DNA of 64,000 nucleotides from Ziziphus jujuba (Eukaryota > Streptophyta > Magnoliopsida > Rosales > Rhamnaceae): the NCBI RefSeq assembly GCF_031755915.1, contig NC_083383.1:25832501-25896500 (forward strand), read 5' to 3'. Numbering within the stretch: the first letter of the stretch is position 1; each line of letters opens with the position of its first letter. Below the pieces are notes generated by a model. That model saw only the letters and a list, made by a program, of their open reading frames with translations. It was not told the DNA's origin and searched no databases. The position numbers and the translations under genes are program-made. Positions 10,539 through 22,640 of the stretch are shown one piece after another.

Positions 10539-11880
10539 ATGGCTAAAATTTATTGAGGAGTCAGAAATCAGTTCAGTTCAGCTTTGTTACTTCGCATTTT
10601 GTGTTGTCCTCCCTGAAAATTTTCGTTTGTGTTAAAATGCATGAATTTTGACTATCCTTTAGTTTTCAACATGTTACTATTGAAGGGTTTATGCTATTTG
10701 AAATGGTAAACATTATTTATATTTATTATGTAAACATTATTTATATTTATTATGTAATTGTCTTGGAATGGTGAAACTCCTAACCAAAAGAGCAAACTTT
10801 TCGGATCCTACTAGTAATTGTATACTGCGATCTAGTATTTTTGTATATGTAAAGCCACAAAAGTCCTATCCAAGCTATAGGCAAAGTTCTCTGAAAATTG
10901 GAGACATAGGTTGCTACTCCTTTAGAAATTGGAAATCCAAAACAATGATAGAAAACAGAATAAGGACCTAAAGTTGTTTCTCGGATGAGACCGAGAAACA
11001 AAAGATGTCATTTAGCGAGATGAACTTACTAGACTGATGTCAACCAGCTAAGCCTTAACAGAACATGTGACATTCAAACAAGTACGAAAATGGCAAGGTT
11101 TGGAAATCACAAGAAAATTAAATGCTTTAAACTTCTAACTGCCAAACTTATACATATATAAAGCGATCATTAAATAATTGTGCATAAAAACGTTTTCCCA
11201 TTTTGATATTTCTCATTTCTGATCCTCCCTTTTATTTAATTCTTTCATACTGCTGTCCAAGAAAGGAAATGGCCTTTTCTCCTCCCAGAAAACAATCTCA
11301 TACAAATCCTTGTTGGAACTAAACAAAGAAAGATAGTAGACAGGGATACTTGACAAAATAGATTGGTACCAACCTTCATGGCGTTTGAAAACCTTTGAAA
11401 ATTGTACCATTAGATCCCAAAAGAAGAATTCCCTCCCGTTGGGATACTTAAAAAATCTCATATACAGGTCATTCCTCTACAACACACCCCTCCCAAGAAG
11501 CTATGATTTGAAAATCATTAATAGAGCAGTTTCAGGTTTCAACTCTGGATGCTATACTTTTTGACATGTTAATTTTTACTCCACAAGACACACTAAGAAT
11601 CTGCAGCAAACCAAATTATTTTCTTCTCCCAAAAATGAAAGCGGTGTATCATCAATAAACTGTAAATAGGACACTTCTAATTTTATATTTTCCCATAATA
11701 AAACCTTCAATGGACTTTCAATGTGATTGATTATGTTCCTTGTACATAATTTTCATCGATGGTTAATAGAATATAAGTATCTTAAAAGACCATGTTTGAG
11801 GGTGAGTGGATATTGAAGTGTCTAGTGAACCCATCATTTTTATTTTTCTTTTTCTATATTTTCGAAGACTAGTTACTCTA
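10539..11880. other. 3' flank of RLK1, no gene seen
   Basis: This stretch is collinear with 39,284-40,680 and 57,314-58,710. It is AT-rich with short spurious open frames. A 67-codon frame at 10,768-10,971 is nearly identical to 39,489-39,692, but it is degraded in unit C and I do not count it as a gene. Parts resemble the last intron of Rab7 at about 61,770-62,070, which suggests the duplicated block includes that intron. Confidence 0.6.
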
Positions 11881-11907
11881 TCTGAGATAACAGTCTTTGC
11901 TATGCAC
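11880..11907 (-). pseudogene. Sliver of Rab7 exon at the A/B joint
   Basis: CAGTCTTTGCTATGCACAAG matches the Rab7 exon (reverse strand, the CIAKTAL segment) at 62,330-62,349 and 58,720-58,739. It breaks straight into the (AAG)n run. The same sliver stands at 40,672-40,691. About 370 bp present in copy C/D (58,740-59,100) are missing here. Confidence 0.7.
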
Positions 11908-13412
11908 AAGAAGAAGAAGAAGAAGAAGAAGGTTGCATGAAACTGTTGCAAAGCTGTTAAAATTGTACACTGAACTAGTATATCAGCTCTAAATCACTGA
12001 TTATGATGCATGAAAAATTTACATTTCAAGAAAAGGGGAAATCAAAAGAAGCAGATATAATAAATGTCAAACACTACAATAAAACAAGTTGTTCATAAGA
12101 ATTTCTACACCACAAAGTGTCAATCGAATCCTTCAATAGAAGAATGCTACTTATTCCCTTCACATTATCAGGACTGGGATAAAATGGTAAAGATGCACTC
12201 AACAAAAGACTTACGCAACTCATTTATACCTTAACTACTTTCATCAAGCTACCATGATTTGTTTATTAAGGATAAATAAAGGAATATACTATGACATGCA
12301 AAAGAAAAGAAAGGGAAAAAATATAAAGAGGAATTTAGTATAAGCCAAAACTCGTGAGTACTATTACGCCAGCTAATTCTAATAGCAACTAATAGGTGTC
12401 GGTTGTTTGTGCAAAAGTAGTTTAGATAGGCAATTTCATTACTTGTGCAAAATTCTGTGATTAGGTATCTAACAAAGTCATTCAAGAGTAAGTAGAAACA
12501 GTGACAACAACATTTAATAACTGGAATGTTCTTTTAATGCATCATGACAGAAAAGTCTAACACTGTATTTGTCTTTTACATTTGAACTGTAAGGGTAATA
12601 TTGCGTTAAATATTTCATGAAACAGAATCGGTTGTTTCACCTGTTTTTATGAAGAATTGAATGGATATATAAGATGTTTATGGGAAAGGAGAAGAGTAGA
12701 ACCACAGAAATTATGTCGAGTAAACACATCATGTACCAGATTACAAGTGAATTTATTGGTTCCCTTAGAGAAAAGAAGCTTGTGAAACGTACATTCATTC
12801 TCTCTATTATTGAAAAACCACTGAGACAACATTCCAAAAGACAGAGTATACCCTAAGCAGAATTATTTTGCTTGATAGGAGATTTGAATAATTTAGGATT
12901 TTTTTTTTTTTCAGGATTTAAAATGGTTTGGGCTTGATAGAGTTTTTCAAGTTGTACTAGTTTTCTTATTTTTAAGGAGTTTTTTTTCAAGCTAGTTTAT
13001 TGTTCATTGTATGGCAGAAAGCAGGCATAAGGGATCATTGTTGTGAGAGAATATGAACTCATGTTGGTGGCAGAGGAAGTTCAAGAGCAATTTGGTTTGT
13101 TTTCAAAAATGATATGTCAATTCTTATCATGAAGACTGCATATTACTACAAATGAAAACTTAAAAGGACAAGCAGAGTTGATATTATCCCAAGAAATTGG
13201 CACCATCAAAATGCGTTTTTCTTTTTCCCCCTTGAAAAAATTTCACGTATATTGGTGAAGTTCATGTACATTAACCTTGCTTGTTGGCAAATCAAGCACC
13301 GAAGAACTGTTTTAGCCAACTCTTTTTCTTCGTTCAATATGTTTTTCATTTTCTTTGGCATGCCATTTTTTATTGGTTTAGTGCAAATGAAACGGCAAGC
13401 GAAGACTAAAGT

Positions 13413-13770
13413 CATCAGAAGATGTTTTAAGTTTTGTCGCAAGAAAACAGTAAGGTAAACGCTGCCGACTTGACTTGGGGATTGGGATGGACTATGATTT
13501 TGGTTATAATTCATATCAATAACTGATTGGTATTTACAATTTTTCTTTTTTCTCTTCATATAGTCACTCTAGTCTTCGCTTGCTGCTTCCAAGCCATTTC
13601 TTTCGAACCAAAGTGAAAAAGAAACGCATGCAAAATAAAATGAAATACATATTCCTTGTTTTGCTCTGAATAATATATGACATACTCGCAGTCCGTCCCA
13701 AGTCAACACGTCAGCATTTACATTGTTTTTTCTTGCGTCAAATGTCAGATGCCTTAAAAGCATTTTTTGA
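13413..13770. repeat. Foldback element, unit B copy 1
   Basis: Same element as 2,697-3,083, with inverted arms around GTCATCAG...AACGCTGCCG and its reverse complement. The loop keeps the uninterrupted GTCACTCT site, which serves as the empty-site reference for the hAT-like insertions elsewhere. Confidence 0.65.
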
Positions 13771-14520
13771 TATTGATAAAGCAATAGTTTGAAAGGTTTC
13801 TATGCAAATAAAGAGAAATTTGAAGCTTATAAACTTATTTAATTTCTCCACGTATTGTTATTTGTAATCAAGCTGCCTTTTGTTAACATGGTTTTCGATT
13901 AGTGTTAATTTATTGCAATGATATATCTCAATAATCTATAAACCTAAAGAGTAGGGGTAAAAAAAACAAAACATAAACATCAAATGAAACACAATTTAAA
14001 ATTATATTCATTTTTAATTTTTGTTTTTAGTTTTTTCTGTTTTATATTTGTAGTTAATTGATATATATTATAAATTCTTAACGGTTATTAATTAACATTA
14101 ACGAACAATTGAAATAAGCCGACTATACACAATTTAGTAAAAAAAAAAAAAAAATACAAAATAAAATTAAACACACAAAAAAAAAAACCACTTAATTGTT
14201 TAATTATTCTAGTTCCAAAATCCAATATCCTGTGTACACAACGGTCTTCCTCCAATGGCTTTTGAGAGAATACAAACAAGAACAGAATAACGGGAGAAGG
14301 AAATTGAGGGAAGGAGTAATTGGGCCCATATCATTAAATAATGTATTCAAAGTTTGAATAATATCATTCTCACTTCAATGCAATTAACGTTCATAAGGGT
14401 TATAAGTAAAAATTAAAAAGAAACTGAAAAAGGCATAAGAGAGACTATCATATTGCTTCGTAGAAATTGGTTTCAAGTAGATGGTTATCAAGAGCATGAT
14501 GGTATCCTCTATAAAAGTGA
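13770..14520 (+). promoter_or_regulatory. Orphan RLK promoter and start codon (unit B)
   Basis: Counterpart of 3,083-3,880. It keeps the CAAACAAGAACAGAATAA and GGCATAAGAGAGACTA blocks and an ATG at 14,496. The TATA position reads ATCATATTG and the receptor body is absent. Unit C has lost this region by deletion near 50,535. Confidence 0.65.
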
Positions 14521-14867
14521 TTATGCCAATTAGTAGCCGATTCACTCTGATAGAAAAGTTTAAATTAGAACACTTTATTAGTATTCATAAAAGGGAACTA
14601 ATGAGATCCAAATAAAATTGCGGATGAGATTCATAAATTATTAAATTTTAATTCTTTCCTTACTCATCGATCAGGTCATTAATGATCTTCTAGTGAAGAA
14701 ATGAGAATTACTCATTGTTGATGGCGTTCAAAATTTTGTATCTTCATTCCTTAGATCTATTAAATTATACATATTTATGAATTCATACATATAACATTTT
14801 CAGTTTCATTGATAGTAATATTCCCAAGTTGGATAAGCAATCATATTTTCTTTGTATGCATGATCAG

Positions 14868-15744
14868 GTTTGGGTTGCCCATACAAATTCCACTTTTTTT
14901 GCTGCAATCTTTTGGATAGTTCTGTTGATATGTTTTGGCAGGTAATATATATTATCTCATTCTATCTATGACAACTAGTGCATTTGGTCTGTACACATCT
15001 TTGCTATAATGAAGTTGACATATTTTACCCACATGCACACACATATGGGAGATAAGTTCTGACAATGAGGTTCCTTACGGAAAGATGATATGCAATACAA
15101 GTGTTTAATGGTTACACAGATTTGTTATTTATCCCTAATACTGCACATTTTATACAGTCAAAAGTTGTCTATGCAAATTTGCAAATAAATAAGGCATCGT
15201 TAGGAACATTATTGGAATACTCGAGCGGTTGGAGAATGACAAGTAATGTGTTTTATCTTGCCACTGATTGGAAAAAAATTTATAATACATAACAAGTAAT
15301 TAAAGAGTGTGACTCTCTCCGCATACGGCTCTCATTTGTTGCTTGTGGAATTGCTTACTTCTTCCCGGGATTCTTCTCGAAAGAGAATCCCTCTAACACA
15401 TACCGACAAAACTGGAACACGATAATGAAGAATGTAGCGGCGGTTGGATCCACATTGATGATTACCTGAGGAATCAACTCCCAGAAAGCAAAAGAGCCCA
15501 CAAATGATAATTTGTGTTTGTTATATTATATTTTGCAAAATTGAATTTCCGTTTGGTATCTTTACTCCTGTTGAATCTGTTAAAATTCAACATATAATGT
15601 AGCTGTTACGAGGCACCTACTCTGAATCTTATTTCTTTATGGTCTTTTATACAGCATTGCAACATGTATATCCATTGTACAGCGACTGTTCCATTTGACA
15701 ACCCAAGATCCAGTTTACCTTGTTTTATTAAAAAGCGAAGACAG
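14868..15744 (+). pseudogene. Two-exon relic of an unrecognised gene (unit B)
   Basis: Counterpart of 4,228-4,966. The first exon-like segment is 14,868-14,941 and the second starts at 15,655. The hydrophobic segment is kept with one change (V to F). The 63-codon frame at 15,101-15,292 lies between them. Function unknown. Confidence 0.3.
15360..15503 (-). other. Inserted coding-like filler of unknown origin
   Basis: About 140 bp are present here but absent at the same place in units A (4,710) and C (51,240). There the flanks TTTACTTC and AAATGATAATTTG are nearly adjacent. The minus strand is open for about 48 codons and reads like a hydrophobic protein segment (SFAFWELIPQVIINVDPTAA, then GFSFEKNPGK). 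GC content is higher than the surroundings. It resembles filler DNA captured during break repair. I cannot name the donor gene. Confidence 0.45.
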
Positions 15745-16414
15745 GCAAGTCTAACACTATATTTGTCTTTCATATTTGAACTGTAGGGTAATTTTGTGTT
15801 AAATATTTTTAGAAACAGAATTGGTTGTTATTATGCTTGATAAGAGATTAGAATAATTTACAATTTTTTTTCAGGATTTAGATTGCTTTGGGTTTTGATA
15901 TGGTTTCAAAGTTGTATTAGTTTTCTTATTTTTATGAATTTTTTTATTCAAGCTAGTTTATTGTTCATTGTAGGGCAGAAAGCAGGTATGAGGGAACATT
16001 GTTGTGAGACAATATGAATTCGGGTTGATGGCAGAGGAAGTTCAAGAGCAATTTGGTTTGTTTTCAAAAATGAAATCTCCATTCCAACCATTAAGACTGC
16101 ATATAGTACAAATGAAAACTTTAAAGGGGAAGCAGAGTTGAAATTATCCTAGGAAATTGGGACCATGAAAATGTGTTTTTCTTTTCCACCCTTAGAAAAA
16201 TTTCACTTATATTGATGAAGTTCTAGTTCATTAACCTTGTTTGTTGGCAAATCCAGTACCAAACAAGTACTTTAGCCAACTCTTTTACTCGTTCCCAAAA
16301 AAAAAAAAAAAAAAAAAAAGGAAAAAAAAAGGAATATGTATTACATTTTCTTTTGCATGCCTTTTTCCTTGGTTTACTGCAAATGAAGACTAGAGTGAGT
16401 ATATTAAAAAAAGT

Positions 16415-16514
16415 CATCAAAAAATGCTTTTAAAGCATCCCAGTTTTGACGCAAGAAAACAATAAGGTAGATGCTGTCATCTTAACTTGGGATTTGGGAT
16501 GGGCTGTAAGCCTG
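16415..16514. repeat. Left arm of foldback element split by the MULE
   Basis: ATCAAAAAATGCTTTTAAAG and following bases match 5,651-5,750 and 52,152-52,250. The rest of the element resumes at 34,470 after the MULE. The inverted right arm ends near 35,444. Confidence 0.7.
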
Positions 16515-16523
16515 GGATATTAT
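16515..16523 (+). repeat. MULE target-site duplication, left
   Basis: GGATATTAT, repeated exactly at 34,470-34,478. In the empty paralogous sites (about 5,749-5,757 and 52,251-52,259) the 9-mer occurs once within CCTGGGATATTATTCATATC. Confidence 0.95.
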
Positions 16524-16610
16524 GGGGAATTTGGCCCAATGCCCTCATAGGGATGAGCTTCATGATTTTTATCCCTTCATTTGTTATCTTTTTTTTTTCT
16601 ATCCTTCAAT
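16524..16610 (+). repeat. MULE terminal inverted repeat, left
   Basis: About 87 bp ending near CTTCAAT. It matches the inverted right end at 34,383-34,469, with T for C at several positions. Confidence 0.9.
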
Positions 16611-18442
16611 ATGTATTTTAACCTTAAAACAATAAAGAATGACTTAGATATCCTTTTATATTTTAAACAAACAAAGAACAAAAATCTACTTTTTAGAAAA
16701 AGAAAACAAAGTACATGAAGTAATTGTTTTTACAAGAATACACAAAAATATAAAAAAACAAAACTTGCCATGGAGAAGCCAAAGGAAGTTTCATCTCAGC
16801 ACCCAAAAATAAATACAAAGAAAAAACAAAAAAAAAACTTTATCTCATCTTAGCACTCTCTGAGGTAATTGTTTTAATATTTTTGTTTATTTGTTGTCGT
16901 GGACCAGTGTGGGTTTGTTTTTGTGTGGATTTTTTGCCTTGCCGTGACCCGTGTGGATTTGTTTTTGTGTTTATTTGTTGCCTTGCCATGGACCCGTGTG
17001 GGTTTTTTTTTTCTTTTTGTGTTTATTTGTTGCCTTACCGTTAAATACTTACAAATTTAGTACAATGTGAGACATTGAAACTTGTGATTTGTGTTTAGAA
17101 CCGGTTAAAAATGTGGAATTTTTAGGATAGATGATATTGGGTATTAGTAGGAAATGAAGAGAGGAAAAAAAGCGACCGGTTTGGCCTTGAACGGTGGCCG
17201 GAGGTGGGAGAAACAACCGGGTTAAGAATCGGATCGAGACTGGTTCAGGCGGGTTCAAGTCAACCCGGACAAAGGTTGAAGATGGATCGAAGGATGAACA
17301 ACACCCAGACGACACGTCGTTTTTAATTTTTTTTTTTAATTTTTAAAAATTTTTTTTTTTTGGGTTCCATTGACATCCCTGAGCATGGAAAATAAATAAA
17401 GGATGAAGGCAGGGAAATCAATGAATTTGATGAAGAATAATGTTAGTTTGTAATAATGTTAGTTTGTAATAAAAAAACATAATATATGTATATATATATA
17501 TATATATTTGTTACAACTTAGGGATATCAGGATTTTTACCCTGATCGAAGTTTAAATCCTAAACTAAAGGTGTCATCTCACTAGTGCATGATACTCAAAC
17601 TCTGTCTAGAAAACTGTTTTTGTGGGTTGAAAAGAAGAATTTTTTTTAAAAACGTACTTGACCCTTACGAAACTAATTATATTTCTTTTTGGATTTGTAT
17701 ACAGATAAATCCTTGATCCTAAACTAATTATACATATAAAATAAATATAAAGTGAATGATTTGTATATCATGTATAGGTGTCGGTAGGTCTGAGCTTTTA
17801 TAACCAAATCAGGTTAAACACAAGCAGTATGGGGAAGTGATGTAGCTACATTAGTTGACATACTCATATAGAAGTGGTGGACATGTTGCAGTCCAGCTTA
17901 ACCTATATGTTCAGATTATAGTTTGCAACTTTCTGTGCACATTTTTTAGACATATATTTTCTGTTAAGAAATAATTAAATATAACATGAATATGATATGT
18001 ATATATACAGTCTAAGGGCTGCTTTTGATTGGCTTATAACAATCTGTCTGTTGCGTAGCTTATATTTAGTCTTCCACCTCTATACCTCACTTTCTTGTTT
18101 TTCTATTTTGGGTGAATTGACTACTTCCTCTCCAGTCATTTCAATATTTCACTTTATCTGCTTCTGCATGTAGCATCATAATTGGCCACAATTGTGGGTT
18201 GCTCCATTAAAACCCCACTTTAGACTATAGCTGCATTAGAAATCTTAGTTGCTTTTCAGACCTTCTTTTTTCTTTTAAGTTTTTTCTTCTTCCTTTTTGC
18301 TAGGGTAATTTATTACTAAAAATCAGTATTTGGAGATAAGAGAAAAATACTTTATGATTAATTAGAATTGAAGTTGAGAATTCCAGAGTTAGTACTTTTT
18401 AATTGTTAGTACTTTCTAAAGGTATAGATATATACAGTCTAT
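16611..18442. other. Left subterminal region of the MULE, noncoding
   Basis: AT-rich with no gene recognised. It includes the tandem repeat at 16,885-17,040, a moderately GC-rich patch at about 17,110-17,320 and a (TA)n run at about 17,487-17,508. Confidence 0.5.
16885..17040 (+). repeat. Short tandem repeat, about 60-bp unit, 2-3 copies
   Basis: Diverged copies of a unit containing TTTATTTGTTGCCTTGCC and GACCCGTGTGG follow one another. The second and third copies are clearest. Confidence 0.6.
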
Positions 18443-18588
18443 CTATGGTGCGGACGGTCCTCATGCGGACCACAGTATTGGTGACGATTTTTCGTAGTAT
18501 TGATGACGATTTTCTAAGAAACCGTCGCTAATACTACAAAAAATCGTTACTAATACTACGGTTCTCATACGGACCGTCCTCACCATAG
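18443..18588. mobile_element. 146-bp palindromic MITE inside the MULE
   Basis: The ends are CTATGGTGCGGACGGTCC and, inverted, CTATGGTGAGGACGGTCC. The arms pair through almost the whole length, with GTAGTATT and GACGATTTT blocks near the centre. It has no coding capacity. Transcribed, it would form a long imperfect hairpin. The target duplication is not clear because (TA)n sequence surrounds it. Confidence 0.75.
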
Positions 18589-18596
18589 AATTTCTA

Positions 18597-18612
18597 TAGA
18601 TATATATATATT

Positions 18613-18652
<40 letters not shown>
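18597..18652 (+). repeat. (TA)n(GA)n microsatellite
   Basis: Alternating TA followed by GA repeats, just right of the MITE. Confidence 0.85.
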
Positions 18653-18654
<2 letters not shown>

Positions 18655-18959
18655 AGATCGGTGCATAAAATTTTAGGTACATGGTTAGCTAGAAGCAAAC
18701 ACGCAAACACTTTATCCCCAAAAAAGAAAAAAAAAATCAAAGAAGAAAAAGAAGATAGAAAGATTTAGAAGTAAACACATTGCTATATAGTAAATGTTCA
18801 GTAAATGTTTTGTAGATGGCATACACAATATCCTTAGGAAGAGAGCATATGAAATTGAGGATTGCGGATATTTATATATGTATACATAGTTGACAATGTG
18901 GTTAAAGGTAGATAAAAATTTATTAATGTTGTCAATGTACATTTAGGTTGTACTTTATA

Positions 18960-21900
18960 ATGGCACCAAAGAGGAACTTGCGACGTCAATCGAAGAAGGG
19001 AGGTAAGAAGGTGGAAAGTAAGAGACGCGATGGTAGCACAGCAGCACCCGACTCTAAGAGTTGACGAACTACTAGGATTGAAATCCAAAGCTGAGATGGA
19101 AAGTGCCACACTTCGAGGGCACGTTCCACTTTCCTCTCCCCCATCTGATATGGTAAGTTTTATACTCATTTATGTTATTTTGTGCGGTAAATGATAAGAC
19201 ATCTGTCAGTATTTATTCATGAATGTGAAAACTTAAGAAAAACTTCACCTGATGACCATCGGTAATTGCCGATAGGCCATCGGGATTTTTTTTAGTTCAT
19301 TGCAGGTTGATTACCAATGGTTACATTGATAATTACCACTTGTGCAAAAATGTGAACCCATATGTCTTAAGATTTAGTTGGAAATTATTATTATGAAGTT
19401 AGGGTGGAAAAATAGGGTATGATTAAATCGTTGACATCAGTTCCATTTATGTAATTCATTTTGCAGCCCATCGATGCTCCAAAGGAACGAATCTTTCAGG
19501 ATGCCGATATATTTAAAGTTAGGGCACATTCATTTGGGAATCCAATAGAAGCGAACAAAGTAATTACAAGTGTCTTCACAAGTGCGCAGCTGGAAAAGTA
19601 TAGACAAACATGTTTTGGACACTTACTTGACATGAAGAACCTCCAGTTCTCTGATCAGGTAGTGCATCACCTGCTTTGCAGACGAGTTGTGTCCAACAAT
19701 CCAGAAGTACTGGAGTTTAACTTCAGCAGATCTGGAGTGCGGTTTAGGAAGTGGGAATTCGCACTCATTAGTGGCTTAAAGTTTGGTAGGTACCCTTCCA
19801 TGTATGATATGCAAATTTCCAAAGGAAAGGAGATGCTCATGAGGTTGCTAGATGACAGGACTGACTTGAAACCGCCCGAATTGGAACGAATATTCAAGGG
19901 TACACTTTTTGTGGATGATTGGGATGCTGTAAGAATTGCGTTACTATATTTCTTAGTTCATGGTGTACTCGGAATGGATCCGAGGGTTCAAATAAATAGA
20001 AAATTCATTGATTTGGTTGCTGATATCGAGGTATTTAATTCCTACCCTTGGGGCATTCTGAGCTACAGGGAGACGATCAACTCATTTCACAATGCATTCC
20101 AGCACAGAGGACGTGCAGTAAAGAATAAATCATAGTATTATGACCTAAAAGGTTTTCCATTGGTGTTTCAGGTACGGTAATATACTTAATACATATAGTG
20201 TTTACTTAAAAATTATATTTAATAACCTATAATTTATATTTTGTAGTTGTAGTTGTCCGAGGATCTTTGGCTGGCATGCTACAAGTCAACCGAACCATTT
20301 TGCTATCCATAATTAGTTCACCTCAAATAGCAATGTAAGGCAAATTTTTTTTAGACTACATGGTACGACTACATTCAAGTTACATTACCAAAGTTAGTTT
20401 CCAAATTTACTTTTTTTTTCCTTTCTTCATTTCATGTAGTATGTTGTGCACTGGAGGTTAGATGCTACCAATGAGGAGAAAACTATAGATTACTGGCGAA
20501 CAATAGCAGTGAACATACATGAAGTTCGCTATACGGCACCACCACTTGTAGCACCAATAGCCACCATTGGCGCTAAAGATGCGTCCAAAGCTGAGGAGCA
20601 TTCTAGTGGCCCTCCAGATGCTAATTTTAGGGTATGCAATTGTTACTTGCATGCAAATTTGTATTTCATATGTTGTACTAATATATGTTGACTTATGTTT
20701 TGGATATTGATATTGATTAACTTGCTTTTTTGGAAGCAAAATTTGATGAATTAAATAAAGAGATGGCATCGTTAAGGAAGATGCTTAGTTTTGTTATTGA
20801 CCAACAAAAGCATCAGGTATCATTTAGACAACTTAGTATACTTTAGTGTTTTAACGTTATTAAATTATATATTGTAATTCAGCAATTATTTGTTGTTAGG
20901 GTTTGGGAACTGCAAAATAACCATTGTGTTTTGCAGGCCGAACATTATATGCACAGCCATTCACCGTCATCTTCCGTGTGACCATCATCCCCTATGGCAC
21001 CATCATTTGGAAAGCAAGCCGAAGAATTTGATGCACCCATAGACGGTTCCAATGGTAGGAAGGAGGATGATGATTGTACTGCATCGTTTGAGCCTATCGT
21101 ACCTGGAAGACCCTATGTGGAGGATTCCTGGGCTTTGGTGCCATATCGGCCTTTGCATTTGGGGTGGGATATCAGTGCTTCAGCTGACAGTCCACATCAT
21201 GACCAATCAGTTGAGATTGAGGTGGAAGATTGGACGCATAACGTTGGTGATACAAGCCGATTCAGTAGAGTTTACCGCCAGTCACATCACGTCATCTCTC
21301 CTTACACCGGCCCATGTAAAAAGAAGGTCAAATTTAATCTTAATCGACATATTGATGCATTGAAGGAGAGGGCATTCAATGAGTGGTATAGGGTGGGACC
21401 GAAGGAAGCAACCATGTGTACATCTTATATGACGGTGGGGAAAAAATTTTTGCTGAGCTACTTACCGCTGAAGGATGGTTGACTTCCGATGTAAGTTATA
21501 TACTTTATATTCATGTAAAATCATTGTGTTCCTGCGTTTGGAATGATGTTTTATTTATCACCTCGCATTTCTTATTTATTTCCTTTAATGTGGTTTTGCA
21601 GCATATTGACACTATTTTGTATTTCATACGAAAAAGGCGGTTTGAGAATGAGAAGATGTTCACCCACACCTGTGCCATATTAGACGTGTTATTTTGGGTA
21701 AGATGATGGTATGTTACTGCGTCGCTTAATGTTATATTGATGATATTTTATATTGTATCTATTTCATTATTTGGCAGTCATCCATCAAAGGATGTTATCC
21801 CATATGGGGGGCATCTCGTAGCACATATATATGTGATGCGACCCTTCATAGCTATGTGCGTGGGAAGTCACCCAAACCTAGCGTGCTGTGGCGGAGATAT

Positions 21901-22503
21901 GATTATGTAAGTCCCTACATATATTTAAAAAAATTCTCACTAAGTTTCCCATTTTGTGGATAATGAGGTTATGTTCTAATTTGCAGGTGTACATCCCTGT
22001 TAACATTGGAGGCGTGCATTGGTTGGCAGCATGTGTGGACTTGAACGCCCGACATATTGATTTATACGATCCAAATATGGGAAATAAATATGTCTAGAAT
22101 AAAGAGTTGAACAATGCGGAATGCCTTACGTATATGCTGCCATACCTATTGAGGGATGGAGGATATTACGAGAAGAATCCGGACGTGCCTCCCACTTTAG
22201 AGCCATTCATGATGACCATGATCAAATATGCACCCCACCAAGATAATGGGTATGAATGCGTTGTCATTTCAAACAACTTCTATTGCTGCTGTTTTATTGT
22301 GGTTACGTGTGGAAATACACGTGGTTGGTTTTCATTAATGCTAATCATTAATGATATTCTGCAGGGGTGATTGTGGCGTCTATGCTTTGAAATTTATTGA
22401 ATACAAGAGTAGTGAGGAGAATCCTTCATTTGGCCCGCAAGACATTATGTTTTTTAGAAAAAAATATGCTGTTGATTTGTACTTTAATAAACTTTCAATG
22501 TAG
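18960..22503 (+). pseudogene. MULE-borne DUF1985 / Ulp1-like cysteine protease gene, decayed
   Basis: The multi-exon gene starts with a basic segment (MAPKRNLRRQSKKG). A DUF1985-type exon follows (19,467 to about 20,171; SGLKFGRYP, PWGILSYRETINSFHNAF), then a short coiled-coil-like exon (about 20,733-20,817). The C-terminal C48 (Ulp1) domain has catalytic His in GGVHWLA (22,017-22,019), Asp in LYDP (22,068-22,070) and Cys in GDCGVYALKF (22,372-22,374). The triad is intact, but the frame is broken. Stops lie at 20,133-20,135 (TAG), 20,979-20,981 (TGA) and 22,095-22,097 (TAG), with a frameshift near 21,440 in a T-rich run. Such proteins resemble SUMO proteases; their role in MULEs is unknown. 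Exon edges are from GT-AG reading by eye. Confidence 0.8.
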
Positions 22504-22640
22504 ATCGTGTGTTTAATGTTATGACACCCTATACTGATGTTATCTTAATATGCTGAACCTATCTTTAGTAATGATAACCATTGAAAAAAAAAAAAAGAGA
22601 AAAGAAGACCCTCGCTTGTGATAAAAATTAAAGCAAAGAT
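22504..22640. other. Spacer between the Ulp1 gene and the repeat array
   Basis: Short 3' region with an A-rich run near 22,584. Nothing else is seen. Confidence 0.4.

Larger units (their letters stand above)
1180..11907 (+). repeat. Segmental duplication unit A
   Basis: This is the first of three tandem blocks. After removing the MULE from unit B and the copia element from unit C, all three blocks read through in the same order. That order is (AAG)n, Rab7-intron-like DNA, foldback element, orphan promoter, exon-like relic, second foldback with hAT-like insert, RLK promoter, RLK gene, 3' flank and a Rab7 sliver. The spacing between RLK start codons minus insertions is about 10.3-10.6 kb. The match is near-identical over long stretches by eye. 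Confidence 0.85.

Noticed and set aside
10768..10971. 67-codon open frame conserved at 39,489-39,692
   Set aside because: Conservation equals that of the surrounding duplicated DNA, and unit C has the region degraded.
19461..20135. Taking the 224-codon frame as a complete gene starting at its first ATG
   Set aside because: The ATG overlaps the TTTTGCAG splice acceptor. The frame is the DUF1985 exon of the Ulp1 gene, and its stop is an internal nonsense codon followed by more exon sequence.
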